A DNA stretch of 64,000 bases from Amygdalobacter indicium (lineage in GTDB: Bacteria > Bacillota > Clostridia > Saccharofermentanales > Fastidiosipilaceae): the NCBI RefSeq assembly GCF_029101545.1, contig NZ_CP118866.1, positions 868,001 through 932,000 of the forward strand. Reading direction: 5' to 3'. The position numbers and the translations under genes are program-made. This document shows positions 1 to 10,500 of this stretch, in pieces. Each line of letters begins with the position of its first letter. Position 1 is the first letter of the stretch. The notes beneath the pieces were generated by a model. The model had not been told where the DNA came from and searched no databases. It saw nothing but the letters and a program-made list of their open reading frames with translations.

Positions 1-402
1 AAGCGTCTATTACCGCTATATTCCTGGATACCTTTGTTTTTACTCGTCCTTTTTTACCAATTTTATATCAATAATTTTCAAACGGCATTAATCAACGTTT
101 TACTGTGTCTTATCTTGCAAATTGCCTGCTTTCACAAGATTTTAGAAAATTTTTCTTTTGGGACGGCGGATATGCGCTTAATTATTTTCCTGTTTTTTTA
201 TTTGTCACCGTCCGAATTTGTATTACTGTTATTAATCACTTGCCTGCTGATTATATTTGTCAATTATGGCAGTTATCTTTTTCGCTCAAAAAAAAGTCGC
301 CACCGTCAATTGGCGGCAACGACTTATCCTTTTGTCACTTATTGTTTTTCAGCTTGTATACTGCAATGTTTAATCAACGCTTTACTCATCATCCAACTTT
401 AA
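1..402 (+). CDS. Prepilin peptidase-like (A24 family) membrane protein, 5' truncated by the window
   Basis: The reading frame is open from base 1, so the start lies outside the window and about 133 C-terminal residues are visible. They are almost entirely hydrophobic, with about four membrane segments. A stretch GTADMRLI resembles the GxGDxKL-type motif that carries the second catalytic Asp of A24 aspartic peptidases, and the later basic loop followed by YPF fits the end of that family, where a Pro-Phe motif precedes the last helix. A24 enzymes cleave and methylate type IV-like prepilins or competence pseudopilins at the membrane. The match is by motif only and the first catalytic Asp is not visible. 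The 3' end overlaps the 3' end of convergent lepA by 21 bp, and the lepA terminator lies inside this coding sequence. Another small polytopic membrane protein is possible. Confidence 0.5.
   Translation, partial: KRLLPLYSWIPLFLLVLFYQFYINNFQTALINVLLCLILQIACFHKILENFSFGTADMRLIIFLFFYLSPSEFVLLLLITCLLIIFVNYGSYLFRSKKSRHRQLAATTYPFVTYCFSACILQCLINALLIIQL
288..317 (-). terminator. Intrinsic terminator of lepA, inside the convergent gene
   Basis: Read on the minus strand, the sequence forms a stem GCCGCC / GGTGGC (one G-U pair) around a 7-nt loop, then GAC and eight T. It lies about 65 nt after the lepA stop and within the coding region of the plus-strand gene, where the A8 tract encodes Lys-Lys. Confidence 0.6.
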
Positions 403-2196
403 TACAGCCATAAAAGCATCCTGCGGAATCTCTATGCTGCCGATTTGCCGCATTTTCTTCTTACCTTCCTTTTGCTTTTCCAACAGCTTTTTCTTACGTG
501 AAATATCGCCGCCGTAGCATTTAGCCAAGACATCTTTACGATAAGCGCGTACCGTTTCTCTTGCAATAACTTTGCCGCCGATAGCTGCCTGAATAGGAAT
601 TTCAAACATTTGTCTCGGTATAGTGTCCTTCAATTTTTCACACATTTTACGAGCACGGGCATAAGCCTTATCTTCATGGACAATAAATGAAAGAGCATCA
701 ACAACGTCACCGTTAATTAAAATATCAAGTTTAACTAATTTAGCCGGTTCATAATCTAAAAATTCATAGTCCAAAGAAGCGTATCCTCTGGTTCTCGATT
801 TCAAAGCATCGAAAAAGTCATAGATAATTTCATTGAACGGTAAATGATAGCAAATATTAACACGGAAACGGTCAACATAACTCATATCAATGAAAGTTCC
901 GCGCCGTTCCTGACATAACTCCATTATATTACCGACGTAATCTTTAGGGGCCATAATATCGGCCTTGACAATCGGCTCGCTCATTTGACTGACTTTAGAT
1001 AAATCGGGCATATTGGTCGGATTATCCAGCATCATTGATTCACCGTTGGTTAAAGTCAGTTTATACATAACGGAAGGAATTGTAGAAATCAAATCCAAAT
1101 TGAACTCGCGTTCCAAGCGCTCCAAACTGATTTCATAATGCAGCAATCCTAAAAAACCGCAACGGAAACCGAAGCCTAAAGCCAGTGAAGTTTCCGGCTC
1201 AAAGGAAATACCTCCGTCATTCATTACCAACTTGCCCAAAGCGTCTTTCAGGTCTTCATATCTGGCGCTGTCGGCAGGATAAATACCGCAATACACCATC
1301 TGATTAGCCGGCTTATACCCCGGTAATGCTTCTTTCGCCGGATTATCGGCCAAAGTAACTGTATCACCGACTTCAGATTCGCGAATATCTTTAATTGATG
1401 CGGTAAAATACCCGACATCACCTGTATTCAACATCTCACACGGTTGCAATTTACCGGCTTTGAAAAATCCTGTTTCAGTTATCTCGTATTCATTACCGCT
1501 ATGCATAAAACGAATTTTGTCACCCTTTTTACAGGAACCGTTTTTGACCCGAACATGAACAATTACACCCTGATAAGCATCAAATTTACTGTCAAAGACC
1601 AAAGCTTGTAACGGGGCTTTCTCATCTCCTGTAGGTGGCGGCAGATATTTAACTATTGCTTCCAACAGTTCATCTATTCCTACATTGTTTTTAGCAGAAA
1701 TAAGCGGAGCATAAGAAGCATCGATACCTATAGCTTCTTCAATCTCTTCTCGAACTTCTTCCGGTCTGGCTGAAGGCAAATCAATTTTATTAATAACAGG
1801 TAAAATTTCCAAGTTGGCATCAACCGCCAGATAACAATTGGCCAAAGTCTGTGCTTCCACTCCCTGAGCAGCATCAACAACAAGTACAGCACCTTCACAG
1901 GCAGCCAACGAACGGGAAACTTCATAATTGAAATCGACATGCCCCGGAGTATCAATTAAATTCAAAGTATAAGTATCACCTGATTTGGCTTTATACAACA
2001 TTTTACTGGCTTGTGCTTTAATGGTAATACCGCGTTCCCGCTCAATATCCATATTATCAAGCACCTGTTCCTGCATTTCTCTGGCAGTTAAAACGCCGGT
2101 ATCTTGAATCAAACGATCTGCAACTGTTGATTTACCATGGTCAATATGAGCAATAATACTAAAATTACGAATTAACTCCAATCGGCTTTTGGACAT
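382..2196 (-). CDS. lepA: Elongation factor 4 (LepA), translational GTPase
   Basis: LepA is a ribosome-associated GTPase proposed to back-translocate stalled ribosomes or assist 30S biogenesis. The 604-residue protein has the usual family length (about 600). The GTPase motifs are all visible: P-loop AHIDHGKST at residues 16-24, DTPGH near 82, and NKID near 136. The EF-G-like domains III and V and the basic LepA C-terminal domain (GGDISRKKKLLEKQKEGKKKM) follow. The start ATG at 2196 is preceded by AAAGGAG. It is the last gene of the hisS-aspS-lepB-lepA run, 15 bp after lepB. The combination of a signal peptidase gene with lepA recalls the E. coli lepA-lepB operon, although the order here is reversed. 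Confidence 0.97.
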   Translation of the reverse strand: MSKSRLELIRNFSIIAHIDHGKSTVADRLIQDTGVLTAREMQEQVLDNMDIERERGITIKAQASKMLYKAKSGDTYTLNLIDTPGHVDFNYEVSRSLAACEGAVLVVDAAQGVEAQTLANCYLAVDANLEILPVINKIDLPSARPEEVREEIEEAIGIDASYAPLISAKNNVGIDELLEAIVKYLPPPTGDEKAPLQALVFDSKFDAYQGVIVHVRVKNGSCKKGDKIRFMHSGNEYEITETGFFKAGKLQPCEMLNTGDVGYFTASIKDIRESEVGDTVTLADNPAKEALPGYKPANQMVYCGIYPADSARYEDLKDALGKLVMNDGGISFEPETSLALGFGFRCGFLGLLHYEISLERLEREFNLDLISTIPSVMYKLTLTNGESMMLDNPTNMPDLSKVSQMSEPIVKADIMAPKDYVGNIMELCQERRGTFIDMSYVDRFRVNICYHLPFNEIIYDFFDALKSRTRGYASLDYEFLDYEPAKLVKLDILINGDVVDALSFIVHEDKAYARARKMCEKLKDTIPRQMFEIPIQAAIGGKVIARETVRAYRKDVLAKCYGGDISRKKKLLEKQKEGKKKMRQIGSIEIPQDAFMAVLKLDDE

Positions 2197-2211
2197 CAGT
2201 TATAACTCCTT

Positions 2212-3336
2212 TTATTTGGTTAAGCTGAAACGATTAAACGGATAAAAACGCAAGAGGCTACGACCGACAACAGTTTTGCTTTTAATCGGACCGAAAGTTC
2301 TACTGTCCAAACTGTGATTACGGTTATCACCCATAACATAAAGCTCATCATCAGCCAATTTAACCTTAGAAAATTTATCATTAAATGTTCCGGTCAACAG
2401 ATTAGCCGGCAAATAATCTTCCGTCAATTTAACACCGTTGCGATAAACATGACCGTCTTTAATCTCTATTTCATCTCCCGGCAAACCGATAACTCTTTTA
2501 ACTAAGTGGACATCCGGTAAATCGGGATTAGGAACTATAGCAACTTCAGCTTTACCGTCTTCACCTTCAATATAACGCACATCAACTTTAGGTTTAATAA
2601 AAGTGATAATTGTATCGTGCGGCGGTAAAGTAAAATATTTAGTCATCTTTTCAACAATTAAATTATCACCGTTATGTAAAGTCGGAAACATGGAATTACC
2701 GTCCACTATATTGCGCTGCGCAATAAAAGTAACGAAAACATAAGCAATTACAATAGCTAAAAAAACGACTTTAAGCCAGGAAAATATTTCCGTCAAAATA
2801 TAATTGCTTCTTTTCTTCTCATGGATATCAACTCTACTGGGAACCGCTACGTGTTCCGGATCAAAATCCATCTTATCTTCTGCTAAGTTATATATCGGTG
2901 AATCAGGCATCTCTAACCTCTCAAGCGGTATGTCGGCAGCGTGTCTTTGACGCGCAAAATCGTAATTCAGAACACTGCTGCCATTTTTGGGCAACTTCTC
3001 CTGTCGCAGCGGGACTGCAGTCTGTAAAACAGTTTCATCCGCAACAGGTAAATCACTCATTTTTTCCTTATCTATAGGCTGTTGCATATCGTCAGTTGTA
3101 ATCTCCCCCGATTTGATACGGTCTTTACGTTGGGCCTTGGCCATCAACATATTTCTCAGATAAGAAATGCGCACATTTTTATCCAATTGTCCCGCATCAA
3201 ATTCAGCCTGTCGGACACCGCCGTTATCAGTAGCGGTAATAGACGGCTCTTTTTTCTGCTCTGCAATTTTATCAGCATTAGCAGGTCTTCCCTGACGATA
3301 CTTCAATTTCGGCCTCGCTCTCTTATTTCGACTCAT
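2212..3336 (-). CDS. lepB: Signal peptidase I with a long hydrophilic N-terminal extension
   Basis: Type I signal peptidase cleaves signal peptides from exported proteins at the outer face of the membrane, using a Ser-Lys dyad. The visible motifs are GNSMFPTLHNGD with nucleophile Ser215, VKRVIGLPGD with general base Lys280, and the MGDNRNHSLDSR box near 335-346. A single membrane helix spans about 184-206. The catalytic part is Firmicute-like in size (about 190 residues), but about 180 polar, charged residues precede the helix, giving 374 in total. The start ATG lies inside the aspS coding end (14-bp overlap), which suggests translational coupling. No strong ribosome binding site is obvious there, so a downstream start cannot be excluded, although in-frame Met codons are scattered throughout the extension. 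Confidence 0.93.
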   Translation of the reverse strand: MSRNKRARPKLKYRQGRPANADKIAEQKKEPSITATDNGGVRQAEFDAGQLDKNVRISYLRNMLMAKAQRKDRIKSGEITTDDMQQPIDKEKMSDLPVADETVLQTAVPLRQEKLPKNGSSVLNYDFARQRHAADIPLERLEMPDSPIYNLAEDKMDFDPEHVAVPSRVDIHEKKRSNYILTEIFSWLKVVFLAIVIAYVFVTFIAQRNIVDGNSMFPTLHNGDNLIVEKMTKYFTLPPHDTIITFIKPKVDVRYIEGEDGKAEVAIVPNPDLPDVHLVKRVIGLPGDEIEIKDGHVYRNGVKLTEDYLPANLLTGTFNDKFSKVKLADDELYVMGDNRNHSLDSRTFGPIKSKTVVGRSLLRFYPFNRFSLTK

Positions 3337-5125
3337 TCGCAGCAGTTTCTTTCTCCGCTGCCGTACAAATTCCCAATTCCTGTAACTGTCCCTTACTGAC
3401 TTCAGACGGTGCCTGCGTCATCAAACAGGCAGATGTTTGAACTTTCGGGAAAGCAATAACATCTCTAATATTTTCAGTTCCGGTTAACAACATAACAAGA
3501 CGATCCATACCGAAAGCTAAACCGCCGTGAGGAGGTACGCCGTACTTAAAGGCATCAAGCAAGAATCCGAACGATGCCTGAGCCTGCTCCGGACTGAATC
3601 CCAACAGCTGCAGAACCTGCTTCTGAATATCCTGTTCATGGATACGAATTGAACCGCCGCCTGCTTCATAGCCGTTAATAACCATATCATAAGCTTTGGA
3701 ACGGACTTTGAGCGGATCAGTCTGCAACAACGGTAAATCTTCATCTTTCAACATGGTAAACGGATGATGTTCTGCAACATAACGTCCCGCCTGCTCATCA
3801 TAGTCCAGCAACGGGAAGTCAACAACCCAATGAACAGAGACACATTCAGGATCGATTAAGCCTCTTTGAACTGCCAATTCACAACGCAAATGGCCCAAAG
3901 AATCGTTAACAACTTTTCTATTGTTCCCGGCGACAATAAATATCATATCATCATCCGCAACTTCTAAACGTCCGCGTATTGCTTCTAAAAATTCCGGTGT
4001 AATGAATTTGGTAAAAGAACTTCTCTCGCCGGAACCTAAAAGCCACAGCAATCCGTCCGCCCGATAAGTTTTGACCAACTCGGCCAACTTATCCAACTGC
4101 TTGCGTGTCAAATCTGCAGCATGCGGTAATTTGATCGCTTTAACAGCTCCCTGAGGTGCAGATAAAGCATTTTTGAAAACCGTGAAATCCAAAGTAGCAG
4201 CTAAATCTGAAATGTCCTGTAATTCCAAACCGAAGCGTAAATCCGGCTTATCGGAACCGTACTTTTCCATAGCCTCTTTATAATCCATCCGTCTTAACGG
4301 CAACTTAATATCTACATTCTTCAATTCTTTGAAAACTCTTTGAATAAAGCGTTCTGCCACCTGCATAACGTCATCTTCATCAACAAAGCTCATTTCCATA
4401 TCAATCTGGGTAAATTCAGGTTGCCGATCGGCACGCAAATCTTCATCGCGGAAGCAGCGAGCTATTTGAATATATTTATCAAATCCTGCGACCATCAAAA
4501 GTTGCTTGAATAATTGCGGTGACTGCGGTAAAGCAAAAAACTCGCCCGGGAAAATACGACTCGGGACCAGGTAATCTCTGGCACCTTCAGGCGTCGACTT
4601 GCCCAAAATCGGTGTCTCCAAATTAATGAATCCCTCTTCTTCAAAGAAGCGATTGGTTAACTGCGTCAGCTTCGAACGCAACATAATAATTTTTTGTAAA
4701 GCCGGACGACGCAAATCCAAATAGCGATATTGTAATTTTAGAGAATCTTTCACTTGGACATCATCTTCAATATAAAAAGGCGTAGTTTCCGCTTCCGCCA
4801 CAATTCTGATTTCCTGTAACAAAAGTTCCAACTTACCTGTCGGCATCTCGTTATTCGGATTGGAACGAAGGCGTAAAATGCCCTTGACCGCTAAAACGTC
4901 TTCACTCCGCACTTTTGCTGCTGTTTCTCTGACTTCAGGCGAACAAGTATCATCAGTCACTAATTGCAGAAGACCGCTGCGATCTCTCAAAGTAATAAAA
5001 ATTAAGCCGCCTAAATTACGCTGTTTTTGGCACCAGCCCATAAGTGTATACGTATTACCTACAAGCAATTTATCCAATTCTGCTACATAACATGTACGTT
5101 GCATACCCTTAATATTACTACTCAT
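3323..5125 (-). CDS. aspS: Aspartyl-tRNA synthetase
   Basis: This class II synthetase charges tRNA-Asp (or tRNA-Asp and tRNA-Asn if non-discriminating). At 600 residues it has the bacterial-type length, including the GAD insertion domain. Visible parts are the N-terminal OB-fold anticodon domain (about 1-110), the flipping-loop PQSPQLFKQ segment, motif 2 RCFRDEDLRADRQPEFTQ, and motif 3 GGLAFGMDRL near the end. The start ATG at 5125 is one base beyond the hisS stop codon and its GGAGGA ribosome binding site lies inside the end of hisS. There is no T-box leader of its own; expression would follow hisS. Confidence 0.97.
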   Translation of the reverse strand: MSSNIKGMQRTCYVAELDKLLVGNTYTLMGWCQKQRNLGGLIFITLRDRSGLLQLVTDDTCSPEVRETAAKVRSEDVLAVKGILRLRSNPNNEMPTGKLELLLQEIRIVAEAETTPFYIEDDVQVKDSLKLQYRYLDLRRPALQKIIMLRSKLTQLTNRFFEEEGFINLETPILGKSTPEGARDYLVPSRIFPGEFFALPQSPQLFKQLLMVAGFDKYIQIARCFRDEDLRADRQPEFTQIDMEMSFVDEDDVMQVAERFIQRVFKELKNVDIKLPLRRMDYKEAMEKYGSDKPDLRFGLELQDISDLAATLDFTVFKNALSAPQGAVKAIKLPHAADLTRKQLDKLAELVKTYRADGLLWLLGSGERSSFTKFITPEFLEAIRGRLEVADDDMIFIVAGNNRKVVNDSLGHLRCELAVQRGLIDPECVSVHWVVDFPLLDYDEQAGRYVAEHHPFTMLKDEDLPLLQTDPLKVRSKAYDMVINGYEAGGGSIRIHEQDIQKQVLQLLGFSPEQAQASFGFLLDAFKYGVPPHGGLAFGMDRLVMLLTGTENIRDVIAFPKVQTSACLMTQAPSEVSKGQLQELGICTAAEKETAANESK

Positions 5126-5126
5126 T

Positions 5127-6428
5127 TTATTCCTCCTCTATTTTCCAGGTCGTATTCAACGAAATAGCCTTGTTTAAATCAGTTAAATCATCCAGATTAA
5201 ATTGTTCATTGAGTTCAGCACCGCTATCAAGGTCTTTCAACTTAACAAATTTGCTGTTAAGCTCATTTTCACCCAAAACCAGACAATAGCGGAAATTATG
5301 TTTATTCATATATTTCATTTGTGCTTTGAAAGAACGACCTTCGACATCCTGCTCTGCCGTAATTCCGAGTCTACGCAAATGCCAAACAATTCCTGCCGCA
5401 ACTTGCCGTTCAGTCTCACTTTGAGCCACAATAAACAAATCAGGTCTGCGTAAAGCATAAGCACGTTTTTGCTCCTGTAAAGCTGAATGCAGGCGTTCCA
5501 AGCCGATAGAAAATCCCATTCCCGGCAAATCCGGTCCGCCGAGCAAAGTTACCAGTCCGTCATAACGTCCGCCGCCACAAATAGTAGCAGCCTGACCTGC
5601 CTCTACATCGTTCAGCACAAACTCAAAAACCGTATGACAGTAATAATCCAATCCTCTTACAATTTTAGGATCTACCGTATACTTAATAGACAAATTATCC
5701 AGACCCCGCAAGACGGTTTGAAAACGTTGTTGATCTTCCGGTAACAAACAATCCGTTATTTTAGGTGCACCGAGTACAACAGCTTTACATTGAGGAACTT
5801 TACAATCCAAAACACGCAACGGATTTTTCGCCATTCTTTGTCGACAATCGCTGCATAATTCATCCGTATGCGGTGTTAAATATGCCAACAAAGCCTGATA
5901 ATACGCCTTTCTCCCGGCAATTGAACCTAAGGAATTAAGTCTTATTTCATAATTTTTTAAGCCGACTTGTTGAAAAAACAATTGTACAAGAGAAATAATT
6001 TCTACATCCGTCATCGGCGATTGACTGCCTAAGCATTCTACTCCCAATTGATGGAACTCACGATAGCGACCTTTTTGGACATTTTCAGCTCTAAAAGCTG
6101 AAATCTCATAAAATAGTCTTTGCGGTAAAGTCTCATTGAACAAACCGTTTTCTACAAAAGCTCTGACTACTCCGGCTGTCCCCTCCGGTCTCAAGGTAAT
6201 TGATCTTCCGCCGCGGTCTTCAAAAGTATACATTTCCTTTTGGACAATATCACTGGTTTCACCTACTCCGCGATTAAAAACTTCAGTATATTCAAACGTC
6301 GGAATTCTAATCTCTCCGTAAGCAAAAGAACGACAAACACGCGCAAAAATCTTTTCAATTTCTTCCCATTCGCAACAAGTCTGGGGCAGCAAATCCAATG
6401 TTCCTTTAACTTTTTTATATTGCGCCAT
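5127..6428 (-). CDS. hisS: Histidyl-tRNA synthetase
   Basis: This class II enzyme charges tRNA-His. It is 433 residues long, close to the family norm. Diagnostic segments include motif 2 RYREFHQLGVECLG, the histidine-binding GLDYYCHTVFEF, motif 3 GMGFSIGLERL, and a C-terminal anticodon-binding domain (about 330-425). The start ATG has CAGGAGGTCATTT in front of it. It is first in the operon with aspS, lepB and lepA. The 100-bp upstream gap has room for a promoter but not for a T-box leader. The hisS-aspS pairing is common in Firmicutes. Confidence 0.97.
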   Translation of the reverse strand: MAQYKKVKGTLDLLPQTCCEWEEIEKIFARVCRSFAYGEIRIPTFEYTEVFNRGVGETSDIVQKEMYTFEDRGGRSITLRPEGTAGVVRAFVENGLFNETLPQRLFYEISAFRAENVQKGRYREFHQLGVECLGSQSPMTDVEIISLVQLFFQQVGLKNYEIRLNSLGSIAGRKAYYQALLAYLTPHTDELCSDCRQRMAKNPLRVLDCKVPQCKAVVLGAPKITDCLLPEDQQRFQTVLRGLDNLSIKYTVDPKIVRGLDYYCHTVFEFVLNDVEAGQAATICGGGRYDGLVTLLGGPDLPGMGFSIGLERLHSALQEQKRAYALRRPDLFIVAQSETERQVAAGIVWHLRRLGITAEQDVEGRSFKAQMKYMNKHNFRYCLVLGENELNSKFVKLKDLDSGAELNEQFNLDDLTDLNKAISLNTTWKIEEE

Positions 6429-6463
6429 AAATGACCTCCTGAAAGAACCGCTTTTAGTTAATA

Positions 6464-6472
6464 ATTATATCA
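6464..6472 (-). promoter_or_regulatory. Extended -10 promoter element for hisS operon
   Basis: On the minus strand TGA-TATAAT forms a consensus extended -10 about 36 bp upstream of the hisS start. I do not see a good -35 at 16-18 bp, which is tolerable for an extended -10 promoter. Confidence 0.5.
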
Positions 6473-6528
6473 CAGTCTTTCATTAGAGCTCAGTCTAAAG
6501 CAAGAACTTCATGATAATTACAATTATA

Positions 6529-7524
6529 CTAAATAAACAGCTCAAGTAATGTCGGGAAAAAGTTCAACCATTCGCTTTTATAAGTAAGTTTACCGCATAA
6601 TTGCCGATATGCGGTAGAATGAGCATACCCTTTAATCCAAGGCATAATCATACTGCGGAATTCCTTCCCGGCAGTAATTTCTCCCAGCATTTCCGTCATC
6701 TCCAGATAACACGTTTGCAAATCATCAATTTTACGTTCGGCTGTAACTTTAAATTCCGGATTTTTAATCTCGGCAAATATATAAGGATTGCCGCAAGCAG
6801 CTCGACCGATCATAAATCCCGAAACTTCCGCCATATCCTGAATTGTGCGACAATCTGCCGCCGATTTTATATCACCGTTGGCAATTAACGGCAAAGCGCC
6901 AAATCCGTGTGTCAGCAATTTGTTTTTGACAGTTGCAAATACTGCCCAATCAGCTTTACCGGCATACATTTGCTTGGCCGTTCTGGCATGAATACATATT
7001 CTGTCGACACCGGCTTCAGCTAAAGCTAAAGCGAATTCAGCCGCCGTATTTTCTTCCTGCAGATATCCTTTGCGAAACTTGCAAGTCAAATACTTACCGG
7101 CACCGGCACATAATGGCTGTAATTTCCGTACGATTTTCACCGCCTGCTCCGGCTTTTGCATCAAAGCGGATCCCGCTCCGGTTTGACAAACTTTTTTTAC
7201 AGGACAACCCATGTTTATATCTATAGCACTGCAGCGACTCAATGTAGGATTATCCAATATTTTTTGCACAGCTATATAAAAATCGTCCGCATCATAGCCG
7301 AACAACTGAATAGCTGCCGGTCCTTCCGTGTCCTCGTCAATTAACAAATAGCGTAAAGAAGGTTCCAAACCGTTATATACAATACCGCGGGCGCTAACCA
7401 GTTCGGTCGTGTTGAAATCAACACCTCCTCTGTGACACAAACGTCGGAACGGTAAATTGCTGTAACCGGCCATCGGTGCTAAAAATAAACGTTGCTTCTT
7501 AAATTCTTCTGCAGATAAATGCAT
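6529..7524 (-). CDS. dus: tRNA-dihydrouridine synthase
   Basis: This flavoenzyme reduces uridines in the tRNA D-loop to dihydrouridine using NADPH. The 331-residue protein has the FMN-binding start FLAPMAGYSNLPFR, the signature INMGCPVKKV with catalytic Cys107, the CIHARTAKQMYAG segment, and LIANGDI plus GFMIGRAACGNP phosphate-binding loops. The C-terminal helical domain seems short. The start ATG at 7524 has AAGGAAG upstream. The gene follows the LacZ-like gene by 11 bp, so the two are probably cotranscribed, though no functional link is evident. The subfamily (DusB or another) is not settled by eye. Confidence 0.93.
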   Translation of the reverse strand: MHLSAEEFKKQRLFLAPMAGYSNLPFRRLCHRGGVDFNTTELVSARGIVYNGLEPSLRYLLIDEDTEGPAAIQLFGYDADDFYIAVQKILDNPTLSRCSAIDINMGCPVKKVCQTGAGSALMQKPEQAVKIVRKLQPLCAGAGKYLTCKFRKGYLQEENTAAEFALALAEAGVDRICIHARTAKQMYAGKADWAVFATVKNKLLTHGFGALPLIANGDIKSAADCRTIQDMAEVSGFMIGRAACGNPYIFAEIKNPEFKVTAERKIDDLQTCYLEMTEMLGEITAGKEFRSMIMPWIKGYAHSTAYRQLCGKLTYKSEWLNFFPTLLELFI

Positions 7525-7535
7525 CCGGCACTTCC

Positions 7536-10500
7536 TTAATAATTCAAATTGTACGGTTTAGGTAAAATATTACACTTGAAAGTATAATTATCTTCTAAAA
7601 AATTGGAATATTGCGCATCACTGTTATAACATACAGCTTGCGTATTCAATTTATAAATTATTGTCAACGCCGTTCCGGCAGTTTCCTGTGAACAGATAAA
7701 AGAAAAAGCATTTTCTTCACTGTTTTTCCAAATAATAAATTGATTACCGTCGGCAGCATTGACTGCTAATGCCTGCGTACCGTAATGAATTTGCTTTTCG
7801 CTTAAAGTGTGGGTAAATAAGGACATATATGTATGTCGTAATTTATTGCAATAACTGTTTTGCGGCCCGTAAGCATAATAACGACACTCATTGAAACTTG
7901 CAGGCAAATAGAACTTTACCCCGATACAGGCTGTCGGCGGCGGCAGAGGGACGGAAAAATTTCTGCTTTCTTCAGTATGCTTCGTAGCGATAATTTTCCA
8001 ACAGATTCGACCCGAGGCCAAAATTATCCATCTGCTTTCAAAGGTGAACGGTACAGGCAAATCCGGTCCGGATAAAGTTAAAAAGCTTTTCACATAAACA
8101 CCTTCCAGACCTGCTAAATTAGTTCCCATTTCCTCCGGCGACAACTCATCCAGATAACCGGCTTCGGTTTTATAAACCTTCATTTGTAAACTGTCATAGG
8201 ACCATTTTTCCCAAGCTTCAGCTAATTTACCGGCAGGTAGGAATGAAGTTTTTAAGCTGTATTCTCCTGCTTGACTTAAAAAAGGACAATTATCATAAAT
8301 CATAGATGTAAAAATCGCCTGCTTACAGCTGTAAATATATTTATACATCTGCCCGTCTATATTACTTCCCTGAATTAAATAGTGCTCACCGTCAGCAAAA
8401 ATTAAAATATTTCTCTCCGCCGGTCTAATTTTTTCGTCCTTCTCCAATTCCGTTTCCAAAGGTAAAACATCTTCCGCTTCACAAATTTCATTCAACAAAT
8501 TTTCGTTAATATCCTTTTGCCAAATAAATTGCTGTAAACCGCTTTTATGCAAATTTTCATGGCGACCGTCTTCACTGCAGCCAATAAAACAATTAAGTGT
8601 CAAAGTAGAATATTGTTCCTTTAAGTCTTCCAATGATTGCCCGGGCACATTTATTTTTGTAATTTGACCGCTTGTAATTTCCAACGGGAAGATTTCCGCC
8701 TTTTGCAAAATTTTACCGTCACCGGTCAGTTCATAACGCAAACTGTAGCGCTTTTGGGTACAGGCATGGGCAAAATTATTGTAAATATAAATACAACATT
8801 CCGCGTTATTCGACCTGATTACCCGAACAGTCAGAGGGCAAAGTGTATAGCGCATACCTGTTATCTCGTTAAAATCAACTATATTCTTTCCCGGCAGAGC
8901 AAAATCATTAACAGCCGCACCCAAGCAACGACTGTCTGTCGTTAATTCATTCAGAACCTCATTAACTGCAATTTCTTCTTCTCCCAGCTTATCTGCAAAT
9001 GAAGCAAGATAATATGGCGTTTCGAACGGTAAAACTTTTTCATCGAGTAAACGTTCCTGCAGTGCAGAATTGAATAAGCATTTAAGAGCAACATTTATTT
9101 CACCCTCTTCACCGCTGCATGGTGCCGTCAGAGCAATAAGACTGTTTTTAGATAATTTATCAGCTGCTTCGGGCAAAGATTCTTTTAGTTGTAACCAATA
9201 TTCATAATCCAATAAATAAAGTAGAATATTATTCTGTTTGTATGCAACTTCCAATGTCAAAACTTGCATAATTGCCTGCTTCAATTCCGGTAAATCAAGA
9301 TAAGCGGCTGTTTTCCGGGCAGCAATCGGGGAAGCTGAATTTTTTTGCCAATCTGCTGTATAGACTAAATTACGCACCTGCCGCATACCGCTTTTTAAGC
9401 ATAAATTCCGGAACATCTGATTATACATCACCCTACTGCTGATACTGTTAAAATTATTTTTATGCAAATTCTGCAAATAGTGATAAACATACTGCCTTTG
9501 TGTCTGTAAATTGACTTTAGGATTATTGGAAAGTGGAAGATCGGGCGGACATAATAAAATTTCACTATTTACCGCCCAGACTTTCAATGCCTGACCTTCA
9601 TGTTCGACAATCCCGTCAACAGCGGTAATTTTCTGAAAATTCAAAGGAAAAAGCAGGCATTCCTCTTCCATATCAATTAAAAAGTAATACAATCGCGGCG
9701 ACTCCCACGACCAGGCTGCAACATTTGCAATTTCAAAGGTATTTGAACCGTTTGCTCCAACTACATGAGTTAGCTGAATTTCCTGCCCCGAATCATCCAG
9801 CAAATAAAAATCTGAAGCGGCCGCTATGGCATCAGCTGCAGTCGGCGACGGCGTAATTTTTACATTTATTTTCCCTCTGTTCTCACCTATCAATTCAGTT
9901 TCTACCATCACATCGGTAACGGCAGCCTGAGGCCGTTTAACCAGGACTAAATCATTAATGCGTAAATCACGGACAGAATTAATATGCAAATAAGAACTGA
10001 AAGCTTCCGCTGTCGCTAAAATTGTCAAATGATTGATGCCTTTTATAACATGCGGTGAGAGCAAAAATTCATTATCTCTACCCGTTACCTGACTGAAACC
10101 GATAAACGTACCGTTAAGCCAAATATAAAAAGCAGCCGCCTGCATACTCAGCTGCATGTGATATTCATAATGCAAATCCTGGGCGGTAAAATATTTATGA
10201 AACAAAGCAACAGGATTATTCGCCGGAATATGCGGCGGATCAAAGGGTATTTCAGAAACCTTTTCTAACTTGCAAGCTGCTGCTTTTTTGCGAAAATTAT
10301 ACGACTTCACAAAATCATCCGGTAAAGCTGCCAAATCAGGATAACAGACAGAAGGTTGATCCATGCAGCCTAAAATTTCAAGGCGATCGGAATCCAACCT
10401 CAAATCGCGTGTAAATTCCTGTTTTTGCTTAATACAGGCTTTTAAGGCCTGTTCTTTTCCGGAATAAACAAAGAAATAATCCGAAAGCGGGCAAGCGCCA

